From NCBI GenBank assembly GCA_963704995.1, contig CAVPIM010000017.1, forward strand, positions 620,001 through 684,000: a stretch of DNA of 64,000 nt, read 5' to 3'. The notes under the pieces are model-generated. The model did no database searches, was not told where the DNA came from, and saw only the letters and a list, made by a program, of their open reading frames with translations. Source of the DNA: RYN-230 sp963704995. GTDB lineage: Bacteria > Actinomycetota > Actinomycetes > Streptosporangiales > Streptosporangiaceae. Below, in pieces: positions 8,564 through 19,519 of this stretch. The position numbers were made by a program, and so were the translations under genes. The stretch's first letter is position 1. Every line of letters starts with the position of its first letter.

Positions 8564-9769
8564 TTACCCGGCCAGGCCGGCCAGGGCTTCCAGCAGCCGG
8601 TCCACATCGGAGCGGTCGTTGTAGTGGACCAGGCCGGCCCGGACCGCACCACCCGAGTCGCGGATGCCGAGCGCGCCGGTGAGTTCCCAGGCGTAGTTAT
8701 GCCCGCTCCACACGTTGACGCCCCGGCCGGCCAGGTAGCGTGCCACATCACCGGGCGGGCGGCCGTCCACCGTGAAGTACGCCGTCGGCGCGCGGTGCGC
8801 CGCCTTCCCGTAGGTAGTGACGTGGCCCATCGCGGCCAGGCCATCCAGCAGAACCCGGAACAGGCCCTGCTCGTGTTCCTCCACCACGGCCATCGAGGTG
8901 AGCAGCCGCTGGCGGCGCGGGCCGGGCGCACCGCCCGCCAGCTGCGCCAGGTGCTCGACGGCCGCGGTGACCCCAGCCAGGTCGGCGAAGGGCGGAGTGC
9001 CCTGCTCGAACCGCTCCGGCACCGTGTCGGGCGCGGGCATCAGCTTGTCCGGGCGCAGCCTCTCCAGCAGCGCCGGATCGGCGATCACCGCTCCCACGTG
9101 CGGTCCGGACCACTTGTAGGCGCTGGTCGCGTAGAAATCCGCACCGAGCGCCGCCACGTCCACCGGGCCGTGCGGGGTGGCGTGCACGCCGTCCACGTAG
9201 CTGAGCGCTCCCGCCGCGCGGGCCTGCGCGGTGATCGCGGCGACATCCGGCCGCGTGCCGAGGACGTTGCTGGCCGCGGTGACCGCGACCAGCCGGGTCC
9301 GCTCGGACAGCAGGTCCGTGTACTGGGCCGCGGGCAGCTCCCCTGTCGATATATCGACTTCTGCCCAGCGGACGGTGGCGCCGGCCCGCTGCGCGGCGTG
9401 GATCCAGGGCCGCACGTTCGCGTCGTGGTCGAGCTGGGAGACGATCACCTCGTCTCCCGCGTTCCACCCGCTGGCCAGCGTGAAGGCCAGCCGGTAGGTG
9501 AGCGTGGTCATGTTCGGCCCGAGGATCACCCCCTCGGCGGTCCCGCCGGCCAGGTCGGCGACGGCCTGGCGGCATTCGGCGGTCAGCGCCGCCGACCGGA
9601 GGCTGGCCGGGAACTCGCCGCCGGCGTTGCCGAGGCCGGCCCGGTAAGCAGCCCCGATGGCATCGATCACGCTGGCCGGGACCTGGGTGCCCGCGGCACC
9701 GTCCAGGTAGGCGAACCCGTCGGCGAGGGCCGGGTAGGCCGCCCGCACGGAAACGACATCGAAAGCCAT
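8564..9769 (-). CDS. Cysteine desulfurase-like class V aminotransferase
   Basis: The product of about 401 residues is a PLP fold type I enzyme of the NifS/cysteine desulfurase-like group. YLDGAAGTQVP is near the N-terminus, followed by LDHDANVRPW, then YVDGVHATPHGPVD with the PLP-contacting Asp and His, and ATSAYKWSGPHVG with the Schiff-base lysine (about residue 230). It likely cleaves C-S bonds or acts on another amino acid; no iron-sulfur cluster genes are nearby, so a housekeeping IscS role is not supported. ATG 9769 is preferred over 9778 because AAGGG sits 9 bases upstream of it. Confidence 0.85.
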   Translation of the reverse strand: MAFDVVSVRAAYPALADGFAYLDGAAGTQVPASVIDAIGAAYRAGLGNAGGEFPASLRSAALTAECRQAVADLAGGTAEGVILGPNMTTLTYRLAFTLASGWNAGDEVIVSQLDHDANVRPWIHAAQRAGATVRWAEVDISTGELPAAQYTDLLSERTRLVAVTAASNVLGTRPDVAAITAQARAAGALSYVDGVHATPHGPVDVAALGADFYATSAYKWSGPHVGAVIADPALLERLRPDKLMPAPDTVPERFEQGTPPFADLAGVTAAVEHLAQLAGGAPGPRRQRLLTSMAVVEEHEQGLFRVLLDGLAAMGHVTTYGKAAHRAPTAYFTVDGRPPGDVARYLAGRGVNVWSGHNYAWELTGALGIRDSGGAVRAGLVHYNDRSDVDRLLEALAGLAG

Positions 9770-9784
9770 CGCCACCATCCCTTA

Positions 9785-9827
9785 CAGCACACAGTCACAG
9801 CACACGGTCACAGCACACGGTCACAGC
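9785..9827. repeat. 13-bp tandem repeat, three copies
   Basis: Three head-to-tail copies of CAGCACACGGTCA (first copy with one change) at 9785-9797, 9798-9810 and 9811-9823, plus a 4-base start of a fourth. It lies between two minus-strand genes, upstream of the aminotransferase start. Confidence 0.85.
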
Positions 9828-9872
9828 GGAGGGTCACCGCCCGGGGCCGGGGCACGCGCTCTGCGCGCCGGG

Positions 9873-10637
9873 CTACAGCACCGGGCCAGGAGGGATCCTG
9901 CCCACTGGAATCCTGCCTGACGCACGGAGCATGACGCGCCACGGGTCCTCGCGTACCGCCGCCGCGGCCACCGGGCCGGGCCGGCGGAGGACCGCGGCCT
10001 CCTGCGCCCCCGCGTGCTCCTGCGCCCCCGCGAGATCCAGCCCGGCCCCGGCCAGCAGCTGCGGCATCCCCGCGTTCCACCCGCGGAGCAGGATGTCCGG
10101 GTCGGCGGGGCGGTAATCCTTGCCCAGGGCCCGGGCGAGATCCCAGGCGTGCAGATGCCACTCCGCGCAGGCCGCACCCGCCATCCCCCCGACCGTGACC
10201 AGCATGTCCCGGTACTGGTGGTGCGGCAGGTCCCACATCGGCAGCAGACGCTGCGCGTACGACCGGGCCGAACTGGCGAACGCCTCGATGTGCTCCGGCC
10301 CGGGCGCGTCGGGCAGGGCGGCGAGTTCCGCGGCGTTCTGCCGGGCCAGCTTGCGGGCCAGCGTGTCCCGATGCACCCCGGTGGCCATCAGCCGGGCCAG
10401 CCGGCTGGCCGGGGCGTCGTCGAGGTACTCGTGGAAGTCGTCGGCGACGCACCGCAGGTGGCCGGCCAGGTCGGTCACCCGCCATTCCGGGCACGGCGAT
10501 GGCCCGAGCCAGCCGGTGTCGCTGAACTGCGCGGACAGCTGGCAGATGACGGTCACGCCGTCGTGAAAAGCGGCGAGCGCCGGGCCAGGCCACCATCCCC
10601 GCGCCGGTGCCCTGCCCCCAGAATCCGTGCGCTCCAC
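9873..10637 (-). CDS. Mycothiol-dependent maleylpyruvate isomerase-like protein (DinB superfamily)
   Basis: The 254-residue product has the N-terminal four-helix DinB/MDMPI domain: CPEWRVTDLAGHLRCVADDF (about residues 48-67) supplies the first metal-binding His, and CAEWHLHAWDLARALG (about 158-173) supplies the later His pair. Known members use mycothiol to isomerise maleylpyruvate or conjugate electrophiles in actinobacteria; many paralogues are uncharacterised. The C-terminal 80 residues are Ala/Arg-rich without a recognised domain. It is read away from the ABC exporter genes. Confidence 0.75.
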   Translation of the reverse strand: MERTDSGGRAPARGWWPGPALAAFHDGVTVICQLSAQFSDTGWLGPSPCPEWRVTDLAGHLRCVADDFHEYLDDAPASRLARLMATGVHRDTLARKLARQNAAELAALPDAPGPEHIEAFASSARSYAQRLLPMWDLPHHQYRDMLVTVGGMAGAACAEWHLHAWDLARALGKDYRPADPDILLRGWNAGMPQLLAGAGLDLAGAQEHAGAQEAAVLRRPGPVAAAAVREDPWRVMLRASGRIPVGRIPPGPVL

Positions 10638-10712
10638 GGTCCCTCCCTGCCGGCGTACGGCACCGCTGCGCGAGCCCCCCCGGGCTAGTCAGCGTGCCAG
10701 AGTTGCCTGGCC

Positions 10713-10739
10713 GCCGCTACCCGGCTAGCACATAGCGGC
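10713..10739. other. Hairpin in the divergent intergenic region
   Basis: GCCGCTA (10713-10719) pairs with TAGCGGC (10733-10739) around a 13-base loop. It lies between two divergent genes, so it is more likely a regulator site or mRNA leader structure than a terminator. Confidence 0.4.
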
Positions 10740-10884
10740 GATGAGGTGACATAGCTGTTACGTCCGGACTAATAGAGCTATCCGCCTGTTCCCTTTCCGG
10801 GCCAGCTCCCGGCCGCACGCCGCGCACGCGCCCCGGGCGCCCGCCGGGCGCCCGGCCGCGGCCGCCCAGCCAGGGAAAATCCAG

Positions 10885-10913
10885 GTGACAGCGCGGCGGA
10901 CCGCAGCTAGCGT
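10885..10913 (+). promoter_or_regulatory. Promoter of the ABC exporter operon (leaderless)
   Basis: GTGACA (10885-10890), a 17-base spacer and TAGCGT (10908-10913) form a near-consensus housekeeping promoter. The ATG at 10921 is 7 bases past the -10 box, and neither it nor the GTG at 10885 has a ribosome site, which points to a leaderless transcript beginning at or near 10921. Confidence 0.55.
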
Positions 10914-10920
10914 TCGGGTA

Positions 10921-12747
10921 ATGCCCCCCCATGAACCTGGCCGTAGTGCGCCTGCCGACCGTGGGGCGACCCCCCTCGCGTCACTCTGGCGGACCCGGGT
11001 CTATCTGCGCCCCTACCGCTGGCAGCTACTGTTCATGCTCGCGTGCGCCATCGTGGCGGTCGGCAGCGAGATCGCCATCCCGCTGCTGACGAAATCCATG
11101 ATCGACGGCGCGATCAGCCACGGGGAACGCAGCCTGCTGCTGCCGATCGGCGCGGCCGCGGTCGGCCTGGGCGCCGTCCAGGCCCTGCTGAACTTCCTGC
11201 GCCGCTGGACGCAGGCGAGCGCGGTCACGGGCATGGAGCAGTCCATGCGTACGGACATCTACGCGCACCTGCAGCGGCTGCCGCCCGCCTTTCATGACGA
11301 GTGGCAGTCGGGCCAGCTGCTGTCCCGGGCGACCACGGACCTGTCAGCGATCCGGCGGTTCGCCGGCTTCGGGACGATCTTCCTGGTCACCAACGTGATC
11401 ACGTTCATCGCGGTGGTACTGCTGCTGATCCGGCTGAACTGGTGGCTCGGCCTGCTCACGGCCACCGTGTTCCTGCCTGTGGTGGCGGCCAGCACCAGGT
11501 TCCAGCAGACCTACCGGGTGCTGTCCCGGCGCGCCCAGGACCAGCAGGGCGACCTGGCCACCTACGTGGAGGAGGCTGCGACCGGGATCCGCGTGCTCAA
11601 GGCGCTGGGCCGGGGCGACGAGGCCGCCGGGCAGCATCGCGGCCAGGCCCTGGAGGTGTTCGGCACCGAGCTGCAGAAGGCCCGGCTGCGCAGCACGTTC
11701 TGGGCTGGCCTGGACCTGATCCCGAACGCGCTGATCGGCATCCTGCTGCTGCTCGGCGCCATCGCGACCGGCCGGCACGAGCTGACCCTGGGCGGCCTGG
11801 TCGCGTTCATCACGCTGACCCTGCAGCTGGTCTGGCCCATCGAGTCGATGGGTTACATCCTGGCGGGCGGCCAGGAAGCGGCCACCTCCGCCCAGCGGGT
11901 GTTCGAGATCCTCGACACCCAGCCCGCCATCACCAGCCCGGCCGGGCCCCGGGCCCAGCCCGCCGCCAGCCGTCCGGCCGGGCGCCGGCCGCGGCCGGCG
12001 CGCCTGGTCTTCGACCACGTCGGGTTCACCTACCCGGGCGCGGCGCAGCCTTTACTGCGCGACGTGAGCCTGGCCGTCGAGCCGGGCCAGACCATGGTGC
12101 TGGCCGGCGCGACCGGGGCAGGCAAGACGACCCTGCTGCAGCTGGTCCCCCGCCTGGCCGACGTGACATCGGGTGCCGTCCTGCTCGATGGCACCGACGT
12201 GCGGCGGCTGCCCCTGCCGGTGCTGCGGTCCCGGGTCGGCTGCGCCTTCGAGGACCCCACCCTGTTCTCGGCCAGTGTCCGGGAGAACGTGGCCTACGGC
12301 GCCCCCGGCGCCGATGACGCGTCGATCGAGGCCGCGCTGGCCATGGCGCAGGCCAGCTTCGTGCACGACCTGCCCTGGGGCCTGGACACCCGGATCGGCG
12401 AGCAGGGCATGGCCCTGTCCGGTGGCCAGCGGCAGCGGGTGGCCCTGGCCCGCGCCATCCTGGCCCGGCCCGCGCTGCTCATCCTGGACGATCCGCTGTC
12501 CGCGCTGGACGTGCACACCGAGGCGAGGGTGACCCAGGCGCTGCAAGGGCTGCTGGCCGAGACCACCGCGCTCGTCGTGGCCCACCGGCCGTCCACGGTG
12601 ACGCTCGCGGACAAGGTGGCCCTGCTCCGCGGCGGGGTCATCGCCGCCACCGGCACGCACGCGCACCTGCTCGCCAGCCAGCCGCGCTACCGGGAACTGA
12701 TGAGCGGCCTGGACGCGGCGGACACCGGCGAGCAGGCGGCGTCGTGA
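10921..12747 (+). CDS. ABC exporter half-transporter, degenerate ATP-site subunit
   Basis: This 608-residue type IV ABC exporter subunit has six membrane segments (roughly residues 25-310) fused to an ATPase domain. Walker A is GATGAGKT (396-403) and the signature is LSGGQ (499-503). The Walker B motif ends ILDD with Asp524 in place of the catalytic Glu, and the Q-loop Gln is replaced by Glu444; the switch His555 is kept. This is the pattern of the non-catalytic site in heterodimeric exporters such as TM287/288 and BmrCD. The stop overlaps the start of the partner (GTGA), so the two are made together. ATG 10921 was chosen on the promoter position. The substrate is unknown; drug or lipid export is typical. 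Confidence 0.9.
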   Translation: MPPHEPGRSAPADRGATPLASLWRTRVYLRPYRWQLLFMLACAIVAVGSEIAIPLLTKSMIDGAISHGERSLLLPIGAAAVGLGAVQALLNFLRRWTQASAVTGMEQSMRTDIYAHLQRLPPAFHDEWQSGQLLSRATTDLSAIRRFAGFGTIFLVTNVITFIAVVLLLIRLNWWLGLLTATVFLPVVAASTRFQQTYRVLSRRAQDQQGDLATYVEEAATGIRVLKALGRGDEAAGQHRGQALEVFGTELQKARLRSTFWAGLDLIPNALIGILLLLGAIATGRHELTLGGLVAFITLTLQLVWPIESMGYILAGGQEAATSAQRVFEILDTQPAITSPAGPRAQPAASRPAGRRPRPARLVFDHVGFTYPGAAQPLLRDVSLAVEPGQTMVLAGATGAGKTTLLQLVPRLADVTSGAVLLDGTDVRRLPLPVLRSRVGCAFEDPTLFSASVRENVAYGAPGADDASIEAALAMAQASFVHDLPWGLDTRIGEQGMALSGGQRQRVALARAILARPALLILDDPLSALDVHTEARVTQALQGLLAETTALVVAHRPSTVTLADKVALLRGGVIAATGTHAHLLASQPRYRELMSGLDAADTGEQAAS

Positions 12748-14582
12748 CCTCCGACACCTGGCGCGGGATCGCGGCCGAGGACGCCGAGGAGATCACCGGC
12801 GGCCTGGCCGCCCTGCTCCGCCGCCGGGCCCGCCGCCTCCTGCTCAGCCTGCTGCGCCCGCAGCGGGCCCGGGTCGTCACCACGTTCGTGCTCATCGTGA
12901 CCGCGAGCCTGGCCGCGCTGGCCGGACCCTGGCTGGTCGGCGTGGCGATCGACCGCGGCATCCCGCCGCTGCTGCACGGCGGTGACCTGGCGCCGCTGGC
13001 GCTGTACGTGGCCGGCTTCGCGGCCGCCGTGGCCATCCAGGCCGTAACCAGCCGCGGCTTCATCTACTCGATGGGCAAGCTGGGCGAGACCGTGGTCCTC
13101 GAGCTGCGCCAGCGGCTGTTCTGGCACTTCCAGCAGCTGCCGGTGTCCTTCCACGAGCACTACACCTCAGGACGGGTCATCTCCCGGCAGGTATCCGACA
13201 TCGACTCCATCTCGGATCTGTTCGACGATGGCCTGGACGCCCTGGTGTCCGCGGCCCTCTCGCTGATCCTCGTGGGAGCCGGGATGCTGCTGCTGGACTG
13301 GCCGCTGGCCCTGGTGGTGCTGGCCGGCTTCGTCCCGCTGGCGTGGCTGACGATCTGGTTCCGGCGCGAGTCCGCGTCCGCCTACCGGCGGACCCGGGAA
13401 ACGATCGCCCAGGTCATTGTCCACTTCGTGGAAACCTTCGGTGGCATCCGCGCCGTGCAGGCGTTCCGCAGGGAGGAGCGCAACGAGGAGATCTTCGGCC
13501 GCCTCAACGGGGACTACGCGGCGGCCAGCCTGCGGTCGTCCCGGGTGCTCGCGGTGTACGCGCCGGGGATCACCCTGGTCGGCAACGTGGCTACCGGCGT
13601 CGTGCTGTGCTACGGCGGGCTGCGGGTGATCGACGGCGACATCAAGGTCGGGGTGCTGACCACGTTCCTGCTGTACCTGGGCCGGTTCTTCGACCCCCTG
13701 CAGGACTTGTCGCAGTTCTACAACTCCTTCCAGTCCGCGGCCGCCTCGCTGGAGAAGGTCTCCGGCGTGCTGGAGGAGCCGCCCGCCGTACCCGAGCCGG
13801 CCCACCCGGTGCCCCTGCCGCCCCGCCGCGGGGCGTCCGCCCAGCTCGGGGGCCGCGAGGTCCGCTTCGAGGCGGTGCGCTTCGGCTACCGGGACACCCC
13901 GGTGCTGCCCGGGCTGGACCTGACCATCCCGGCCGGGCAGACCGTGGCCCTGGTGGGCGCCACCGGGGCCGGGAAGACCACCGTGGCCCGGCTGCTGGCC
14001 CGCTTCTACGACCCCGGCCAGGGCAGCGTCCGCCTGGACGGCGTCAACCTGCGGGACGTGCCGGACACGGTGCTGCGCCGGGAGGTGGTCCTGGTCACCC
14101 AGGAGAACTTCCTGTTCACCGGGTCGGTGGCCGACAACATCCGGCTCGGCCGGCCGGATGCCGCCCAGGCCGAGGTGGAAGCCGCGGCCCGGGCCATCGG
14201 CGCGGACGCCTTCATCTCCGGGCTGCCCGGCGGCTACCAGGCGGACGTGGGCAAGCGGGGCGGGCGGCTGTCGGCCGGGCAGCGCCAGCTGATCGCGTTC
14301 GCCCGCGCGTTCCTGGCTGCTCCCGCTGTCCTGGTCCTCGACGAGGCGACCTCCCTGCTGGACATCCCCAGCGAGCAGGTGGTGCAGGGGGCGCTGCGGA
14401 CCATCCTGGCCGGGCGGACCGCGATGATCATCGCGCACCGGCTGTCCACGGTGGAGATCGCGGACCGGGTGCTGGTGCTCAGCGCCGGGCGCGTCGTCGA
14501 GGACGGGCCGCCCGCCCGGCTGCTCGCCTCGGACGGCGAGTACTCCGCCCTGCATGCCGACTGGAGGGACAGCCTCGCGTAG
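12744..14582 (+). CDS. ABC exporter half-transporter, catalytic ATP-site subunit
   Basis: This 612-residue partner subunit has an N-terminal cytoplasmic tail, six membrane segments (about 45-330) and an ATPase domain. It has Walker A GATGAGKT (405-412), Q-loop Gln453, and Walker B VLDE with catalytic Glu534. The switch His is at 565, and the signature is altered to LSAGQ (509-513). Its good Walker motifs would pair with the intact LSGGQ of the first subunit to form the one active site, while its weakened signature faces the degenerate site of the other. GTG 12744 overlaps the previous stop by four bases. A strong stem-loop follows the gene. Confidence 0.9.
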   Translation: MTSDTWRGIAAEDAEEITGGLAALLRRRARRLLLSLLRPQRARVVTTFVLIVTASLAALAGPWLVGVAIDRGIPPLLHGGDLAPLALYVAGFAAAVAIQAVTSRGFIYSMGKLGETVVLELRQRLFWHFQQLPVSFHEHYTSGRVISRQVSDIDSISDLFDDGLDALVSAALSLILVGAGMLLLDWPLALVVLAGFVPLAWLTIWFRRESASAYRRTRETIAQVIVHFVETFGGIRAVQAFRREERNEEIFGRLNGDYAAASLRSSRVLAVYAPGITLVGNVATGVVLCYGGLRVIDGDIKVGVLTTFLLYLGRFFDPLQDLSQFYNSFQSAAASLEKVSGVLEEPPAVPEPAHPVPLPPRRGASAQLGGREVRFEAVRFGYRDTPVLPGLDLTIPAGQTVALVGATGAGKTTVARLLARFYDPGQGSVRLDGVNLRDVPDTVLRREVVLVTQENFLFTGSVADNIRLGRPDAAQAEVEAAARAIGADAFISGLPGGYQADVGKRGGRLSAGQRQLIAFARAFLAAPAVLVLDEATSLLDIPSEQVVQGALRTILAGRTAMIIAHRLSTVEIADRVLVLSAGRVVEDGPPARLLASDGEYSALHADWRDSLA

Positions 14583-14591
14583 CCGCCGCGG

Positions 14592-14627
14592 GCCGCCGCC
14601 GCGGGCCCGGCCACCCGCGGCGGCGGC
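14592..14627 (+). terminator. GC-rich stem-loop terminator after the ABC exporter operon
   Basis: A perfect 14-base stem (14592-14605 with 14614-14627) closes an 8-base loop. It has no T-tract, as is common in actinobacteria. It begins 9 bases after the exporter stop. Confidence 0.7.
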
Positions 14628-14699
14628 GGCGCGCCATCCGCTAGGCTCGCCGTTGGCCCCGCACAGGCCAGAGGTTCCAGCGTGACGTAGGAGCGCACC

Positions 14700-15155
14700 G
14701 TGATCGCCAGACGCAAGCCGGTCAGCCAGGAGGCCGGGCAGAAGCTCGCCGCCGACGAGGCGCTCGCCGCCCGCTTTGACGAGCTGCTGGCCGGGGCCCG
14801 GACCGCCGAGCAGGAACTGCGGGACGGGGAGGCCGCCCGCGCACCGCTCGCCGAGCGGCACCAGCTCGCCAAGCGGCTGGACGCGGCGCTCACCGACGCG
14901 ATGCGGGCCGCGTACGCGGCCGAGCGCGTCGCGATCGGCCCGCAGGGCTACGACGACCGCATCTACCGGCGCAAGGCCAAGGCGACCTCCCCGGTCAGGG
15001 TCTGGTCCGCCGAGGCGGAACGGCTGCTCACGCTGCGGGAGAGCCACCGGCTGACCGGCATTCCGCGGGTACCCCGCAGCCCGGCGAGCGGAGGGTCTGA
15101 CGAGCTCGCACCCGGTTTCCAGCCCGCGGACGCGGGCCCAGTCACGACTGGGTAA
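14700..15155 (+). CDS. Hypothetical protein, charged helical (151 aa)
   Basis: I do not recognise this protein. It is rich in Ala, Arg and Glu; residues 10-85 look like a long amphipathic helical or coiled-coil region (EQELRDGEAARAPLAERHQL). This is followed by a basic stretch (YDDRIYRRKAKAT) and a Pro/Ser-rich tail. No signal peptide or membrane segment is visible. GTG 14700 has AGGAG six bases upstream. The gene is isolated from the ABC operon by the stem-loop at 14592. Confidence 0.5.
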   Translation: MIARRKPVSQEAGQKLAADEALAARFDELLAGARTAEQELRDGEAARAPLAERHQLAKRLDAALTDAMRAAYAAERVAIGPQGYDDRIYRRKAKATSPVRVWSAEAERLLTLRESHRLTGIPRVPRSPASGGSDELAPGFQPADAGPVTTG

Positions 15156-15214
15156 CAGAGTTCCGCCAGCGTTCACCATTATGTGACGCCGCCGCTCCGC
15201 CGGGGATATCCACC

Positions 15215-15234
15215 TACGTGACCCGGGTCACGTA
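15215..15234. promoter_or_regulatory. Perfect 20-bp palindrome, Crp-like site
   Basis: TACGTGACCCGGGTCACGTA is self-complementary over all 20 bases. Its core GTGA-N6-TCAC fits the Crp/GlxR family consensus (TGTGA-N6-TCACA) and the Streptomyces Crp motif GTG-N6-GNCAC. It lies about 155 bases upstream of the DUF5999 start. Confidence 0.6.
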
Positions 15235-15237
15235 AGC

Positions 15238-15279
15238 TACTAGCGACTAGTAACAAAGAGTGACTCGATAAATCGTCAC
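15238..15279. promoter_or_regulatory. Two further inverted repeats upstream of the DUF5999 gene
   Basis: TACTAG-CGA-CTAGTA (15238-15252) is an exact inverted repeat with a 3-base spacer, starting 4 bases after the Crp-like palindrome. GTGAC (15260-15264) and GTCAC (15275-15279) form a wider repeat with a 10-base spacer and reuse the half-site of the palindrome at 15215. Confidence 0.5.
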
Positions 15280-15294
15280 AACGGGCTATGTCGG

Positions 15295-15335
15295 GGTGCC
15301 GGGAGAAACCGGCACACTGGTATGTGACCGGCACC
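15295..15335 (+). promoter_or_regulatory. Mutually exclusive hairpins in the DUF5999 leader
   Basis: GGTGCCGG (15295-15302) can pair with CCGGCAC at 15309-15315 (6-base loop) or with CCGGCACC at 15328-15335 (25-base loop). The two cannot form together. The element lies 53 bases upstream of the start codon and could be an attenuator-like switch; this is structural inference only. Confidence 0.35.
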
Positions 15336-15387
15336 ACACAGCATGTAATCACTACCCACAGCCAGACATTGACCAGGAGGCACACGT

Positions 15388-15648
15388 ATGTGCCCGCATA
15401 CGCCGCCGTGTCCAGAAGCGCGAGCGCTGGACCGAGAGGCAGCCCGGACTGTCGTCAGTCACCCAGAGCAGGGCTGGAGCCTGCTCTGCAACGGCATCGT
15501 CGTGTTCGAGGACACCGGCGAGCTGCTGCCCGGCGGGGATACCGTTGCCCCCCACAGGCCCACAGATGTGAGCGCGAACAGCACCATCATCCCTGCAGCC
15601 CAGCGTGCGGCGACCCAGGTAGCCGCCCCCGCCGAGCCTGCCGCTTAG
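15388..15648 (+). CDS. DUF5999 family protein (86 aa)
   Basis: The N-terminal MCPHTPPCPEARALDREAAR, then HPEQGWSLLCNGIVVFEDTGELLP, and PHRP match the small DUF5999 family common in Streptomyces and relatives. The two Cys-His-Cys residues at the N-terminus could bind metal, but no function is established. The tail after residue 60 is Ala/Thr-rich and variable. ATG 15388 has a full AGGAGG eight bases upstream. The upstream 230 bases hold an unusual density of inverted repeats, so the gene is probably tightly regulated. Confidence 0.85.
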   Translation: MCPHTPPCPEARALDREAARTVVSHPEQGWSLLCNGIVVFEDTGELLPGGDTVAPHRPTDVSANSTIIPAAQRAATQVAAPAEPAA

Positions 15649-15746
15649 CCAGACCTCCCGCGCCGCGGTCCCCCGCTGCTGAGCGCGCTCCCCGGCTGCT
15701 GAGCGACCCCCGCCACCCCCGGCGCTTAGCCCTGCCTGCCCTGAGT

Positions 15747-15786
15747 GCCTGGGCTTGGGCGCCTGGGCTTGGGCGCCTGCGCTTGG
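15747..15786. repeat. 14-bp tandem repeat, about three copies
   Basis: GCCTGGGCTTGGGC is repeated at 15747-15760 and 15761-15774, followed by a diverged copy to 15786. It lies in the non-coding stretch between the convergent DUF5999 and hydrolase genes; I see nothing else there. Confidence 0.7.
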
Positions 15787-15839
15787 AGGCTGGGGCTTGG
15801 ATCCCCGGGACTTGGAGGCCTGGACCAGGGGTGCCTGGG

Positions 15840-16460
15840 TCAGGGAAGCCGCAGCCCCGGCAGGCCCGCCAGCCACGCCCCCGCGGTCACGCCGACCAGC
15901 CGGGGGTTCCTCGACAGCGCGTGCGTTTCACCGTCCAGCACCACGACCCGGGTCCGGGCGGCCTGATCCGGGATCCCGAATGGGTCCCGGCTCCCGTTGA
16001 TGACCAGGATGTCCGTGCCCGCCCCGGACAGCTCGCCCGACCGCGATTTCTCCGGGTGGCCGGGCGGGTGAAGCGGGAAGGCCAGCGCCAGCACCGCCCG
16101 GGCGCCGGTGGCGGTGGCGGTCCGGCAGGCCACCCGGGCGCCGTTGCTCCGGCCGCCCTGGATGAGGGGAAGGCCCGGCCCGGCCGCGGCCCGCACCGCG
16201 TCGATGATCTCGATCCAGGCGGTGTCCTGCCGTACCGCTGAACCGGGGGCACGGCGCCCCTTGACCCGGTAGGGCTGGGTGACCAGCGCCACCGCCGCGC
16301 CCAGCGGCAGCGCCGCGTCCCGTACCGCCAGCAGGTCGGCTGACTGCGGGTCGCCCCCCGAGCCATGCGTCAGCACGAGCAGGAACGCGGGATCCCGCGC
16401 CCGCGGGCCATCTCCGGGCGGCCAGGCGACGTCGGCGCGCGCGGCACCCTCGCCGGTCAT
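15840..16460 (-). CDS. Alpha/beta hydrolase (dienelactone hydrolase / KANL3-Tex30-like)
   Basis: The product has about 206 residues. It shows LVLTHGSGGD (oxyanion region), GGRSNGARVA with the nucleophile Ser in a G-x-S-x-G elbow, INGSRDPFG with the acid Asp, and DGETHALS with the catalytic His. This is a complete hydrolase triad in the usual order and the compact size of the COG3571 group. The substrate is unknown. The start is not certain: ATG 16460 follows GGAG closely, and GTG 16469 is an alternative. The gene lies 95 bases downstream of uvrA on the same strand. Confidence 0.75.
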   Translation of the reverse strand: MTGEGAARADVAWPPGDGPRARDPAFLLVLTHGSGGDPQSADLLAVRDAALPLGAAVALVTQPYRVKGRRAPGSAVRQDTAWIEIIDAVRAAAGPGLPLIQGGRSNGARVACRTATATGARAVLALAFPLHPPGHPEKSRSGELSGAGTDILVINGSRDPFGIPDQAARTRVVVLDGETHALSRNPRLVGVTAGAWLAGLPGLRLP

Positions 16461-16555
16461 GATCTCCACGCCGCGAAGCGTAGCCCGCGGTCCCGGGCCG
16501 ACGGCCATGACCTGCCCTTTCGGCCCGGAGGGGCCGGTCCCGGGAGCGGGCCGGA

Positions 16556-19419
<2,864 letters not shown>

Positions 19420-19519
19420 TGTGCTCAATTCTCCGGGTCGGGACGGGGGTCTCCGGCTCATGATGGACGGATCTCCAGGTCAGGACAGGTAAGGTCGCTA
19501 CGCCGACATGAGACACGCC

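Noticed and set aside
15260..15279. BldD-type operator at GTGAC...GTCAC
   Set aside because: The spacing and central bases do not fit the BldD consensus; kept only as an inverted repeat.
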